Below, piece after piece: positions 1 to 13,135 of a stretch of 64,000 nt of DNA. Location: the NCBI GenBank assembly GCA_020081605.1, contig JAHREC010000011.1, positions 4,278,001-4,342,000 of the forward strand. The letters run 5' to 3'. How positions within the stretch are numbered: position 1 is the stretch's first letter; each line of letters opens with the position of its first letter. Origin of the DNA: Albifimbria verrucaria. Lineage: Eukaryota; Ascomycota; Sordariomycetes; Hypocreales; Stachybotryaceae. The notes under the pieces were generated by a model that saw nothing but the letters and a program-made list of their open reading frames with translations, had not been told where the DNA came from and did not search any database. The position numbers and the translations under genes are program-made.

Positions 1-3000
1 ACCCGAGCACAAAGTGTGAAACGCAGCTCAGAGGGCGGCAACATCGGCCGGAATTCCTACAGGCAATTGGTCATCTTGGTCATGGGCTGACCCTGCCATA
101 GTCAATCGTGTCGGTCTAGGACAGGGCGGGTGGATCGGGATTCGAATCCCTGCCCGCTAAGCACGGTAAATTATACTCGGAGACCCCTGAAGACTCCACG
201 ATGAATCCTTCCTGTCCCTTTGACCCATTCTTATCATGGCCCCCAAAGCCTGTCGCCACCCGCCGTGGCCCCTGACATTGCAGGCACACCGCCTCTCGAA
301 GCACGCCCTCCCTCCATAGGGATTGGGATTGGCAGACTCGACGCGACCTCGTGGGTGGAACTGGACCTTTGAGAAAAGTTGGGTTGGAGTTGCTGTATCT
401 CGACTCTCGCCATGGCTCACGTACAGTGTCCAAGGGCCTGGTGCCTCTTGGGAAACGCCTCTCACAGTGGGCGAGGAGCAGGCAAGACAAGACAGCCAAC
501 TTCCCTCCCTCCCATTCCTACACATACCCTATCAGCCCACCTTTCGTGCTGTCATCGCGGGGTAAGCCGGCTGACAAGTGCTGACCAGCTCGAGACGCGT
601 CCAGCTCTCTCGGTGCGACAGGGTACGCGAGGAGCCAAGTATTGGCTATCTACTACGCTGCTCTTGTCTCTTGGTCATGGCACCTAGCAAGTGCCGTCCC
701 GACATGCAATATGCGAGCGAAGTCTGGTTATAGACGCATGATCGGCCGGTGGCATTATGTACCTTGCGGTGATCACCATTTCCTCTTCTTTCTCCTTTAG
801 TCAACAACATCTATTCCGGTACTCTGAACGAGGCGAGAGAGGCGGTGTCTAGGAAAATTTTTGCAAATGTCCTATGCCACATAAGCCGAGAGATGTACGG
901 TGTTGGGCTATTCCCTACTGTGATCGACCAATGGCTTATTCACAAACCAGGCGATAGACGCTTATGGACTGGTCGGGTATATGCTGTGTCCAGCATTCGC
1001 ACTATCGATGAGCGGTCTTCTTCCAATTAGCTGTTGCCATGACGTGAAGCAATGCATGTGAACACTATACACATGTATAAATATGGATTACTGCTTACCG
1101 TCACTGTACGAGGAGTGGGTCACTTAAAAGCTTGACAATTCTGCAACCTGCCTATTCTAGTGATGACTACCTCTGGGCCTCATAATCAAGATGGACCTTG
1201 ACTATAGAGAGCTGTACTTCCTGGAACAACATGCGGTGTCTGCAAGACCGAGACTGTGTTCACTCCACTGAACGCTCCCCATGCTGCGGTAAGGTGCCAA
1301 ACCTGTGGGCTTCTGCATTGCCGATGGGTGCGGTATGCATCACCCACGACGTAATTCTCCCTAGTTTCTTGACGTGCCAGAGGCATTGTAGGCTATCCGG
1401 GCCCAGCCTTGCGGGATAATTCAACGCCTCCGCGACCACTTGCCGGTTGCAGCTACCCTATACTGGTTTTTGCGTCAAGGCAGTGGAACATGAGGATCAC
1501 GCAGTGTTCAATGCGTGACTTGTTGAGGGCCAGTTGCATAACCGAAATATTGTTTCAGCTCGGGGTAATTTTAGAGCAGTGTGTTGAATGGAGACTCTGT
1601 TACCAATCTATTCGAGAACCGCGACACAATCCCGTTCCATACATAAAACAGAAGTGGCATATATCGACTAACATCTAGTGAAAAGCTTAAACGGAACTTC
1701 AATCACTGAGATGGAGAGCCACGACAGACTGTGCAGTCTCAGAATGGGGTCAAGCATGCGAGTGGTCCGCTAAGCGCCGCCAGACCCTTTTCTTTCAACG
1801 CCCCTCCCCAAACCCATAGCTTGATTAGGATCCACGAAACTCCATCAAGCTACTCCGTCCTCACGAATCATAGGCGAGAAGCACCAGCTGCTCCAGCCCC
1901 AGCCATTGTGAAGCCAAAACTGCACCTAGATCCATCGGGTGAATAAATCAAGCTGTGCTAATGAAGGCTGGGGACCTCATGTTCCACCGACATGGTTCGG
2001 TTATTATGCCGTGTCATCATCTTAGGACAAAAGTAGGGACATTGCTAGTGGAGGAAGCGGTCCAGTGACATTCTGCACGACCCGCAGTGCTCGCCGGCTT
2101 TTGGCCACGTTCAAGGTCAGGGCATCGCAAAGGGTCCAGGTGGAAAAGAATAAGTTTACGCCAACGCTACGAACGCGACTTGTAGTTCAATTCATGCAAG
2201 AAAGATCTTGACGAAACACGTAGAGCCCACGTGCTGCCCATCTTATGCGTTGCTGCAAGTGAAGCTAAGCAGAACCCACCCCATAAGGCGTCATGGTGTT
2301 CATCTAGAGTGGTTTCTCACCAAAGTGCTCATTATTAAAGGTCGCGCTAATCCTGGGTAATTCAAATGCCTAGTCCCTAGCTCCGTGGAGGACCAAAAAT
2401 AGGCAGGCCAACGGTGGTGCGAGAATCGGAGCTTGACGATAGACCAACACCGCCAACCCGCTGGAAGCTCGGTCAGGTGTCTCCCGAGAGGAGTTCCGGC
2501 GGGAAGTGAAAATGAAGTGGCAAGGCCGTTTATCCATTCCCAGCCTTGTTCAGCATATTTGATTACGGTGGCAAAGCTTGCACGATCAGGTGTCGCTATA
2601 CGGTCCCACGCGTGCTCCTGGCTCGACCTGGGCTTCTAGGCTACGAGTGAGACGTGGCCTCGCCTCTCGACATACGACCCAGGTCCCTGGATCCTGCAAT
2701 GCATGTTCGCATGTGCTGTTCGGTGTGAATCATTGTTCATATGCCCACTGTAGCGAGCAGAGGGATGTCCACTTGTGGATGCACTGTCTCTACCCCTGCG
2801 CACACCGTCAATTTACCAGGTCACTAGCACCCAAACACCGCCTTTTCGCAAACTGCTTCTCAGTGATGATCATCCTGGCTGCTGTTGTGCTTGAAGCTTG
2901 CAGCAAGCACATACAACTTGGCAGCTATGGAGTTGGGCTTGTGCTTGTGGTTTAGTGTAGACTGATACCCTCCTTCAATGGCAATAACCTGTCTTTGCCC

Positions 3001-3551
3001 ATCGCAATCTCAAACGAAACGCTATGTTTCCTGGTCGCAGGTCACTTGGCCTAATCAAGACGCCTAGCTGATGCATGTTCCCCAAATGTGAGGTGTTGAA
3101 CCACTTAACAATGATCCTTTGCTTGTAGAAGTACTCAAGCTATAGACCAGGGGTTGCGCAACTAAAGACTATGCCAAGACCATTGGCCTTTCCTACATTA
3201 TTCTCTATCTCGCTGTAGTAGATAGAGGCTTTCTTTTCCCCGTTAAGACTCATGTATCATATTCCAACCTAACTCATCCGAACTTGTTACCGAACACCTC
3301 AATTCACCTGATAAGTGTGAGCGTGTGCAACCTCACTCAGAAGGATGGATACATAGGGTCACAGTGCGTTCAGCCTCACTGTAACATGACGTGAAATTAC
3401 CAGGGACGCCGGACATTTACCGCCAAAAGGACAACCATCTGCAGCTTTGGCTTGGCTTGGCTATCCACACGCGCAGGCAACCATCCTCATATCGCGACTC
3501 TTGCCAAAGACTTCTCGAAACGATACCAGCCGATCGCCGTTCCGTTCCGAC
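1..3551. other. No gene recognised
   Basis: Only short open frames without recognisable motifs or consistent splice signals are present, on either strand. A tRNA-like T-arm lies at about 133-160 but no complete tRNA can be folded around it. I see no transposon terminal repeats or long low-complexity tract. Confidence 0.5.
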
Positions 3552-5313
3552 ATGTGGAAATCGAAGCTCGTACGGAGCCGGGCAGCACGGGCAACGGCAC
3601 GGCCCATAGTTGCGGCCTCGGGCGATGCGACAGCCTCGACTTCGACCGCACTCCCACCCAGCGAGAACTTGCGCGCAACTTCGGCTGCGGTCGCTGAGCT
3701 TGTTGAGGACTGGACTTTGTCTTTGACCAAGTAAACTACGAAGGTCAATATGCTCGTTACTCCCTTATGTGTTGGAGGCCTATCGGCTAAGGCGCAGCTT
3801 TCTCGTCGCCTTTGCAGAGGAGCCCGGCGACTTACTCCAGCTACATCTTGAGAGACTGATGGAAGAAGCGTCCAAATACCTAAATTCCTCGGTCGGCGAT
3901 GATGTAGGAGAGGAATGGACATGGTACAGAAGCCTTTCCTTCGGCTCGCTATGTTGCAACCCATTCAATGGCTAGACCACACTGCTCACGGATCGAATCT
4001 AGCTCTCCCGAGCTTGTGCAACTGCTACTTGCCGCCTGCCAATGCTCCTCGCTCGTCTACGATCCGATGTCTCAGCCCGGACCCGACCTCAGACCCGTCA
4101 TGTCACGCGCACCCTCGACAACCGGTACGGAAAAGGCCCTCTCGATGTGGAAGTTGGACGCGAGCAAAACGCTCATCGTCTCCGTCAGAGGCACCGCCAG
4201 CGTGGCCGATCACATGGTGAACATGAATGCGGACCCGAAGCGCACAAGTCCATTGTTTGTACGTACTGCCTCTGCGTATGTGGGAGCGGGCATGAGCATT
4301 GAAGGGGCATGCATGCTTGCGTGCATTGCTTCGTGATAAGCTGGATACATTGTAGCCCTTGACTCACAAAGGTCTCTCCCGGACTGCCGGGTTAGGAATT
4401 CCAAGATGCACCTGCTCTGCTGGCCCACGGCGGATTCTTGACGTGCGCGAAAGTTTTACTTCCGCTGCTCATGGAAGAGATAACACGACAGGTAGAGCTT
4501 GATACTGAGCTGTCGGAGGTGATCTTAACAGGTCACTCGGCTGGTGGCGCCGTCTCTTCTCTCATCTTCTTGCATCTGATCTGCCACAACCCCGTCAAAT
4601 GTGAGCTTATGCGCTTTATTTGCGCAGCTTGTATGACAATTCAGGAGGATATATCTAACTCGAGAGTGTGAATAGTCGCGTCTCTAAAATTCTCCCTCGT
4701 CACCTTCGGCTCCGCACCAGTCATCTCAACAGACCTCACACAGATTGCCACTGCGCACCGAAACGTCGGCTTCATGCTTGCATTTGTGAATGAATACGAT
4801 ATAGTCCCTAGAGCCGATCGGTCTTATATCCGCTCCGTTGTAGACCTCTATCGATCGCGATATGGGTTACCGTCTGTTGTTGCGCACTCCCATCCGATAG
4901 ACTCCTCAAAACGCAGATCTTCCGAGTCAATGGCCGTTGAGGCTCCAGAAACAGGCTTACCAGAACTAGTACCAGAAGTGAGCTGGACGTTACCCGAACC
5001 TGCTTATCGAATTGTTGGTGAGATCGTAATCCTGCAATCCGTTCTTCAATCTCAACCCTTGACGGCCGCGGAGACATCCGAAACTGAGACGCAACCTCCC
5101 AAAACGGTCAGAGCAGTCAAAGTTACATCTCATGAATTTGGAAATCTACTATTTTGCGACCTCAGTGTGCATAAACGCAAGGTATATCTAAAGAGGCTAG
5201 AGATGTTCCAATCATGGCATGACTGGAAGGGACGCAGTTTTGCGAGCGCAACAGACGCGCACCACACAGAGATGCATCACTCATTGGGCGAGAACATTAC
5301 ATCTGATATTTAA
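3552..5313 (+). CDS. Class 3 lipase-like alpha/beta hydrolase
   Basis: This is a probable intracellular lipase of the fungal class 3 family. The core is clear: an oxyanion-side motif VRGTAS near 4185, the nucleophile elbow GHSAGG (serine codon at 4537-4539), then VTFGSAP and FVNEYDIVPRAD, which carries the likely catalytic aspartate. Two introns are well supported. One spans 4259-4395 (donor GTACGT, acceptor TTAG) and restores AHGGFLTCA. The other spans 4601-4675 (GTGAGC...AATAG). The last exon runs from 4676 to the TGA at 5313. The 5' part is uncertain. The ATG at 3552 opens a Ser/Ala-rich leader ending in EDWTLSLTK, but the frame between about 3710 and 3968 cannot be joined cleanly, so an extra intron or lost bases are likely. 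The lipid substrate cannot be told from sequence. It converges on the reverse-strand gene at 5389. Confidence 0.75.
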
Positions 5314-5388
5314 GCAAGCCAATAATACACACTTCCGTGCCATTGCTGAAGTGCGTTTAGATATACAGTGGAAGAGGCTTTTTGCTTC

Positions 5389-6747
5389 TTATGGCAATCT
5401 CCACCGCTCGGTAATACGTAACTCGATCCTGCGTTTTTTGGCGAGCGCTGTCATGTCTGGTTCCTCACCTGCCTGGGTTGCGTCCTCTACCGCTGACAGC
5501 AAGGCTTCGCAGTCCCAGCAACCACATATCCTATACTCTGTCCCAAAGTGAACGCGGTAGTAAATCTTGGAGGCGTCGTAACTGGTAGCGAGACTGTCTT
5601 TCGCAATGGTGTCATCATGGTTGATGAATCTACCGACAATGGCTTTTGTGGCTTCTGCATACACGATCGACGTGCACTGGTGAGTGTGCCAGACTAGATC
5701 AATATCAAGCGTTGGTACGATTGTGTGTCCTGGGTAGAGTTTTAGTAAAGTCAAGAAGTTCTTGTATCTCCCAATTGCTCGGCGAATTGTTCCTTTAACC
5801 TCTGGGCTCCGGATCCAAAGCCGGTCGTTCATCTTGTCAACAAAGGATGTCTGGCGGACCACAGCGTCTCTGAGTTTGACAGCTAATTCGCTGTCGACAC
5901 TGGTGAATGCTTTAGAGTACTTCTGGTATAGACTGTCATCAGACTTGATGTCTAATTCATCGGGCCCTGTGGTTCCCTCCGTTTGCAGTCGAGATGCCGG
6001 AAGCTCAAACGTAGCAAGATTGGGGGTAGATGGTGATAGGATGCTCCATTGGGAAAACATTTCAAAAGATCCGCGGAGAGGTTGGTTTGGCGTTCGAAAT
6101 GGTCTGAGTCAGTCTTTTCATGGCCAAATGCCCAGTCTCTGTTGCTTATTGCGCCGTGGACGGTTTTCCAAGGCATGCCCACTCGGTATAGTGATTCATC
6201 CGAGCAATATTTAGACAGTAGGCGGGGTTCAGCATAAAGGAATGCCAAACCATGAGAACATCGAGTGGTGGCAGATTTTGCAAGAGTAAATGACCCCCTC
6301 GGTCTTCTTTAGCATCGTGTTCGGCGATTGACTTATACACTTCCTCCAGACGAGAAAACGGACCACAGCAAATTCGATAAATCAGGTCCACTTGATTTGT
6401 CTCCTGTCCCAAAGCGTGGCATCTTTAAATGTCTTTTCATCTCCTTGACGGCCAGTCTTTGTTTCGCGTTGTGGCTCAATGCCGAAACCAGCATCAATTT
6501 CTTCGGAAATGAGAATGCGCTGTCGTAGGACGAAGAACACCTCCAGAAGCTGGAGATGCGTAGCACATTGTGCCGGATGTGGGAGACGACGAACGTCAAA
6601 CGCTTCTTCAGTCAAGCTTGCATCGTCAAAATTAAAAGAGATGGCGCTGGAACAATTGGCTCCTCTTCTGTCGTAGGTGCAGGAGGAAAGGTCAAGGTCT
6701 GTGAATAGCCTGGCCTTGCTAACCCTGACAGCAAGGCTTTGCTGCAT
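5389..6747 (-). CDS. DUF1399/GRDP-like protein, frame broken by lost bases
   Basis: The encoded protein resembles the glycine-rich domain-containing (GRDP, DUF1399) family found in fungi and plants, whose biochemical role is poorly defined. Two family-type motifs stand out: LDVLMVWHSFMLNP and TLDIDLVWHTHQ, followed by a Cys-containing end with ICGCWDCEA. The frame breaks three times, at a GG run near 6385, a CCC run at 6178-6180 and position 6068 (plus strand). In each case adding one base to the run joins the frames and gives sensible family sequence: KWT to LIYR, YTEW to GMPW, and SAD to PFEMFSQW. The corrected model has no intron and is about 453 residues. No Gly-rich tail is seen, unlike many family members. 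I regard it as an intact gene with sequence errors, although a real pseudogene cannot be excluded. Confidence 0.7.
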
Positions 6748-7209
6748 TTGTGTAGAGCTCTCTTGGTGGTGTGATTTTCTAATGACATTTGATTAGCGAC
6801 CGGTTTTAATGTTTCGCGAGCCGAAGAAGATTTGCTCTGTGTTGAAAGACACCGTGTTGGCGGGTGCTGGAAATGCGTCGCGATCTTTTTCAGTCTGCTT
6901 GCCCAGAACCTAGCCGCAAGAATGCTTTAATTCTCCCAGGCGCAGATCTGCCTCGGCGAAAGCCTGCGTGTGCCGTATTAGCGGAGGAAGCCTCACATCC
7001 TCATTCACCTATCCTTGTTCGGCTTCGGTGTAACAGCCCCGGCTCAGCCTCAGCCACATGACCATGTCCATGCGGGAAAGCCTCAGGTACAATGCAGCCA
7101 GGTTCAAACATCAAGGTTGAGACGAAAACCTCGAAGATTTATCTGGAGATGGACCATGTCGCCTATTGCTCATTGAAGTGATTCCACAATACAATCGCCA
7201 TACTCGCAG

Positions 7210-8722
7210 ATGGACCGATATGAGAGCAAGACAGCCGTCATCGCCTTTAGCGTCATTTCGGCAATTATCTTGGTGATTACGGTCGGGAGCGGCATCTTGA
7301 TTAGATCTGCCTCAGCATCGACTTTCCTTCGAATTGTGGGTATTGTTCCAGCAGGCTTTTACGGTGTTATAGCGGGATCAGCAGCTTTTGGGACAACTCG
7401 TCGCCATGGCAGTCATGAAACCCGGCTCATCTACGTTAGCCAAGCGCTTCATACTATCACCGTAAGTTACTATTTGTTTACTTGAAGTCGAACGTATTGG
7501 TAACATTTATCTTCAAAAGGGCATATCAATGGCTGCATGGGGCATTGTAGGTTCTTATCTAGCCTACAGAGTCAAGAAGCGCCATGGGCGTTACCAGATC
7601 GAGTGGTCAAGTTCCCTTCGTGTACGGAGATATTTTGCCTTATTCGCCGTGGACATGGTGTTCATTTGCTTTATGACAGCTGCATGTGCAGTCGCTTCCA
7701 CCTATCTCCCTCACCCGTGGACATACGCATCTTGTACCGACGACTTCTGCCACCAAGAGTTAACAATTCAGATCATGGCGATTATGAACATGTCAGTGAA
7801 ACTATCTTAAAGACCCAAATCTAGGAGTCTAACTAAACTTGTGGTAGTTTCCGAGTAGCTGGAGTAGCCATTCTAGTTGCTCCGCTCATAGCTGCACCTC
7901 GTGTCCTTGCTGCGATGAATTTCCTTGTTGTCGATTATTTACAACGCTTTAGCCTTTGGCATCGACGGTCCAATACTGGAATTGACCTTGAAAAATTATC
8001 CGTCATATCAGATGACGAAAAGGATCGATCACTTGGAGCACTGTTTCGACACGATGCTGTGGCTGCTTCGTTGGCTAAGAACCTGCATCTTGATGACGTC
8101 GTCAATGTCTCCATGGCCTCAAAGGCCATACGTAGATCGGTATTTCTCCTAAGAATGACAACCGCATTGATCGCCGGGAACTCTTTTGTGAGAGTGCTTG
8201 CGAGAACGACACCAAAAGCGAATGCTGGGCTTGCGCGAAGGTCACCTGCGAGGTAAGCATAGCGAACATATCTATCTGTAACCAATTTGTGATCTCAATG
8301 GGTTAACAATTTATCAGACGTGCAGAGTCTCGAACTTTTCCGTGTCAGTTCCACGTACACAAGCGCATGTTGAGAACTGCTACGCTATCTGTTCGCGTTG
8401 CTATCTCCTCAGCGATCGCACACAACCAGCACCTTTGATCGCGACCTGGAGGCAGACTGACCTGTCTGTGCAACACAAAGCTTGTGGGCTATCAAAATCA
8501 CATTCAACCCCAGTAGGCGTCTGTCGTTCCTGTGCCGAGCTCGGCCCAGATGAGGTGCGTAACATTAGGGAGGAGCGGGACGTAAGGTCTCTTAAGAAAT
8601 CTCTTGTTGGCAGGATCCGCTGCAATCAGTGTGAGATTGTACTACCAAGGAATAGTCGTCGGTGGTGGATATGTAATGGGAACCATGAATGCCACTGGGC
8701 TGGACATAGAGTTCACTCATGA
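7210..8722 (+). CDS. Membrane protein with F-box-like and Cys-rich C-terminal regions
   Basis: I do not recognise a named family. Four exons join with canonical introns at 7462-7519, 7792-7847 and 8253-8317. The N-terminal half has about five hydrophobic segments (for example IISAIILVITVGSG-like near residue 15, then a Phe/Ala-rich segment in exon 2 and VAGVAILVAPLIAAP in exon 3). The middle has a segment resembling an F-box (LHLDDVVNVSMASKAIRR near residue 245). The last third is rich in Cys/His pairs (CESACEN, CWACAKVTCETC, CSRCYLL, CRSCAEL, CNQC, CHWAGH), probably binding metal. One frame break at the TTTT run 8184-8187 is healed by one extra T and gives a model of 444 residues. Upstream of the ATG I see no clear TATA box. 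The order membrane helices, F-box-like stretch, zinc-type cysteines is unusual. Confidence 0.6.
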
Positions 8723-8873
8723 AGTTGTAATACGAGGCAATTGAAGATCTAAACTCGCCGGCACTACACAATTGGTTGACATGAATCTCCCCGAATGATG
8801 ATATTAAACTTTGAATCTGCCATAATATGCAAAGAAACCCCATAATCATACCTATCCAAGCAACCTTCCGTCA

Positions 8874-11737
8874 TCATCCACAGCCGCCACAGCCACCACA
8901 ACCACCACAACCACCGCCGCAACCACCATCACCACCATCGGCCCCTCCATCGTCTCCATGACAAGCACTCACACATCCAGAGCCACAAGTATCTCCGCCG
9001 TTGGCATCAAGTCCTCCAGCACAACCCACTGCAATCACACCGCAGCCGAACCCTCCACAGCCCCCACAACCTGAACCCCCATCATCGTTGTCAGGCGAGT
9101 CATCTCCCACATCTGCTCGAGTTACTTTCCATTCCCTCATTTTCTCGTAAATCTCAATTTTCGCGGGAGGGTCAATGACGCCCAATCTGCAATGAAGTAC
9201 TGATGATATGCGCCCTTCTCAAAATGATGGCTAAATGGCTGTGCGCGGTGGATGCCTCCGAGCTTGAGACGATCCTTGCGCTCATCAGCCTGCAGATGGA
9301 GCCACAGTGTGGATTGACGGAACAATGAACATTTTGCCATGGCAGTTGCTCCAGTAAGGAGTGTGTCTTGAGCAAGGAGAACCGTCATTCGATTGCGGAA
9401 CCAATCAATATCTGTCATATGGCCAGAAGTTGGGTTCGGCAGTGTGCTCGTCAAGAAAGAATCTTTTGCGGCCCGAGGTGACCGAGGGTACAAGTTTCTT
9501 CCTCGTGAAAGGTGTAGGGAGGTAATGGAATAAGTATCAAAGGGAAAGCCCAAGCATGCTTGGCAATGTTGCACTCATTGCATTTGATGGGATACCGTCC
9601 GTATGCTTCAGTGCAGTCCCAAGGAACACATCCTGATACTGATACAGATGACTTCCAAAGGCACCCCAGTCATACCAATATTCCGATAGGGTATCGATGA
9701 TATCGCATTCTTCGTGGCGGCCGTAACGGAATTTGAGCAGATACTCTTCTGTCAGCCCATTAGGCACGTCAAACTTGGATTTAGCCTTTTCTGGAATATA
9801 GGCTCCTGGCCTGCAAACGAAACTCATGAGGTATAAAGGTGTCGTGATTGGGGCGGCTTCGTGGTCGACCTTTGCTGCATGAGGTGCAAAGAGAGCCCCG
9901 AAGACATTGCGATCGATGAGGTTGTCACAGAAGGTCTGGCAGTTGTTGGTCCTGAAGTTCCACCGAAGCTCTACGTCTGGATTAAGTAGACGAGATGCAA
10001 TGCTTTCAATGTATGTCTTGATCCTCGCTGAGAGGTACGGCTTAATCTTCACGAAGAGTCGGTTTGTGCTTTCTTGAAGACGAGCAGATTTTTCCGTATG
10101 GCTGACTCCCTCGTCAACTAGTCGTTCGCTTTCGTGAATTAATGTGTCAATTATGTCTGCTTCTGCCGCTTCGTCGATGAAACTGCAAAATGCACCTCCA
10201 ACGATTTGTTTCATCATTGCCTTGTATCGTTTAGGAACTCGAGAACGGACTTGCGAATAGAGACGGCGCTCGGTCGTGCCAGTCAGGAGCAGGCTGTGCT
10301 GTATGTCTGATGGGGCGTCGCGAAGGATCTGAAGCTCAGGAGGATCCCGGTTCGTGATGAGAACACCTCCATGGGTGCTGCTGTATGTTAGTCCAGAACT
10401 ACGAAGGGCTTATTCGGAGAAGGAGGAACTAACTTGGCGACACCGTTCTCTATGATGAGCGGCCCAATGCGAAGTGCCATATGAACGTTGCCGTATGGAT
10501 AGTTATCCGTGATGGACTGAAGGTAACTTGGAATGTTTTCAGGATCGCTAGTTGTTAATCCCTGAGAAGTACCAAACTCTGAGATAACCGGTATACCATT
10601 TTTTATCCTGTCGAGTCGCTGCTGATGGTCTTTCGCTGTCTTCCTCTTCTTGTCCTCAAGATCTTGAATCTTTCGCATTTCTGCGAATGACTCTCGTCTT
10701 TGATCGGCAAGTGTCGTATCTCCTTCCGTCTTCATGCGAGTAGCTGCGTATTTGGCCTCAGCGACCAGATCGGTCAGCTGCTCTAACCCACATGTAATCT
10801 TCCCTGGGCCACCTTTCGTATGGGAGCCACCATCAGCGACCGAATCAACTGGCCAGAGAGGCCGAAGTTTTCCATTCTTGTCTCTGCGTCGAATATTGTT
10901 GCAGTGGCAGATCTTGCGACTGATTTCGGGCGTGATTGCTGCTGCCAGACAGCATGTTTTATAGTGTTTAGTGAAGCCCGATTGCCCATAGTGTTTGTCC
11001 CTGTAGCACTTCTCGCAGACGATAGAATCGTCCTTGACGCTCTTGAACAAAGAGCTGCTGATGGCCTTGTAGCAGAGCGAACATGTTTGGGGTGCTAGCT
11101 GAGGCATGCTAGCCTCGTCAAATGAAGATGCGACTAATTGAGGAGGTGCCGGGCGCTTCCAGAACGATAAAAGTCTCTCGGGATCTCTATATTCGATGAT
11201 CTTGTCGATATCCAGGAATTGGGCAGATTGAAGCAACATCTTTGCCCTTCGTTGCAGAACACTGCTCTCGTTTGGCACATCAAGCGTTTCCCGGATAGCC
11301 TGTTTGATCCGGATGCTATTGAGCTCAGCATACATATCCCAGGCGCGGTTCTCCAGGGCTTCAGTATAAGTCGGCGGTTTGTCACTTGGAGGAACAACTT
11401 CTGGAGGAGGTGCGTATCTCAGAGAGTGGTGTCGCGAGCTATGTGTGACTTGGTCCACAAATGTGTCGAATCCGTGGATAAGATGGTTCTCCTCATCTGG
11501 CAAGACAGTACCACTGTACTCTTCTCGAGTTTGCCATTTGCGCAGAGTCAAGAGGATATACGGAAGCTCTCTCTTGACCCCGGCCCAATACATCTCCATC
11601 ATCTCATGCTGGAGATATGCTGCAGCAAGACCAATAGCGATACGGGGCGTCTCTGGCGCATGGGTGACATGTCCACTGCTGGCAGTCGAATTCGCGGTGA
11701 CGGAGGCTGGGAGCAAACGCGAAAGGAGCGAAGCCAT
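8874..11737 (-). CDS. Large conserved fungal protein with zinc-like centre and Gly/Cys-rich tail
   Basis: The function is unknown to me. The chosen start at 11737 begins MASLLSRLLPAS; a longer frame to 11872 exists but looks less natural. One intron at 10381-10433 (donor GTTAGT, branch GACTAAC, acceptor ACAG) joins the two parts. Residues around 235-290 carry CSLCYK, CEKCYRDKHYG and CHCNN, resembling a ZZ- or LIM-like metal site. A later block contains RTNNCQTFCDNLI and, across a frame break, PWDCTEAYGRYP followed by CNECNIAKHAWAFP. The tail is almost entirely Gly, Cys and Asp with GGCGGCGG repeats, which recalls the ends of DUF1399-type proteins. Frame breaks occur at 9623, 9539-9541 and 9181-9183. 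One base restored in each homopolymer gives a 937-residue model divisible by three. Confidence 0.6.
8878..9085. repeat. Low-complexity CCACCR tract encoding the Gly/Cys tail
   Basis: Imperfect CCACAACCACC-type triplet repeats, densest at 8880-8945, encode the GGCGGCGG end of the reverse-strand protein. Such tracts are prone to slippage, so the copy number here may be unreliable. Confidence 0.7.
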
Positions 11738-13135
11738 TCTAGCGACGATCCTCGAGAGTAACTTGAGAATGAAAGTCGGTCCAAGTTTGCGATCTTGGAG
11801 GTAGTCGACGTCGATACTGAACAATGCCTCCCAACATGGCCCATTCGAATGCACAGCGGGTCCGCGGCGCACCTTGCATCTCAGCTAGTACTTGAGGGAA
11901 TCGTGACAGCCAACTTCACGCAAGTAGCTGAGGAGCCGCACAAGCGCTAACGGAGTGCTGCATTGAGCCTTCTCTGCCTTGTGGCGGCATGCTGTTCCAG
12001 TTGGCGGCGTTTTCGAAAGGTCCGGATTGAAGGCGGCAATCGGTGGGTTCACCACGACGAACCAGGGTGCTCAAGGCGTACTAGCCCAGGAGGCTCTCGG
12101 TAAGCCAGGAGACGTTCGGTGGTGCATGCCAGTCTGGCGTTGTGTGACCCAACCAAGTCACGAGCGAGGGTAAAGGCACACTGCTAGGCACAATGGCAAC
12201 CGAGGCTGTGCAAAAAGGAGACTGGTGGCTGAGTTGGGATGCAGGAGGTTGGGTTGGATGCGACCGTGTCGAGGACTGACAGCCTTCAATAGACACGCTT
12301 TTCGAGATTCTCCCACCGCGTGAGAGATAGGACAACGGGTAAGCTTAGAGATCTGACAGCTATGATATATGCGTAAAGCTGACAGTCAAGGTTGTTCGTT
12401 AGTGTGCTCTGTCGATTGCGGTGCGGTGGGGATGGGCCTCAGAGATACCCTCGCCCTTAATTCAATCGACCTCGTTCACTAAAGACGCTGATACAAATAA
12501 AGACAAAATAAATGATAACTTAGCGAACCCCGAAAGAAAGAATGAAAGTAGGCATGGCTCATATTTCACTTGACAAGCATATGTGGTGGTCAACTAGAGT
12601 GCAGGTATGATAGATAGTCATGTAAACAGAGCGACGATCAACTGAACCATGGTTGAGATGAGATCACTTCCTAAACAGTGTGATTGGTTCAGCCTGTTTG
12701 TCCCAAATAGTTGAAACTCAAAATAGTTTCCAGCCTCAAGTCGCCGTTGCCAGTTGTCTTTTTATGGCACGTCTCCATTTGTGACCCATTCCACGAGCTG
12801 TGCCCTGGACGACACCCAACTGCTTGCAATCATCATGCACGCTAGATGTTTCCATTGGAAGCCGCTGACAGGGAGGGTGCCATCGACCATGGACCGCGTC
12901 AGCGTCCACGACATCAACTACGTCTTCGCCCTTCAGCCCTACTAATGTGGAACCAAGCGCGAACCTTGACTAGCGCTTTGTTTACAAACATCAAAATCGT
13001 GGATCGCCAATGGAGATTGTGAACGCTGCTTCTATAACGAAGCACCTCCGGAACCATCATGCGGACCTTGACTGTTCCTCAGTACGCTAGCGACTCGGAG
13101 GGGAGCAAGACCCGTTTTCTCCGCACCAACCAGCC
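11738..13135. other. Intergenic, no gene seen
   Basis: The segment separates the reverse-strand Gly/Cys-tail gene from the forward ankyrin gene, so it must hold two divergent promoters. A 63-codon open frame at 12754-12945 shows no motif or splice context and I did not accept it. Confidence 0.5.

Noticed and set aside
105..162. tRNA-like T-arm (GGGATTCGAATCCC) followed by TGCCCGCTA
   Set aside because: No matching 5' acceptor strand, D-arm or anticodon arm can be placed upstream at a proper distance; the match is partly due to a palindrome.
5389..6747. Pseudogene status for frame-broken genes
   Set aside because: Breaks are confined to homopolymer runs, always need added bases, and also affect housekeeping genes; no in-frame stops or large deletions accompany them.
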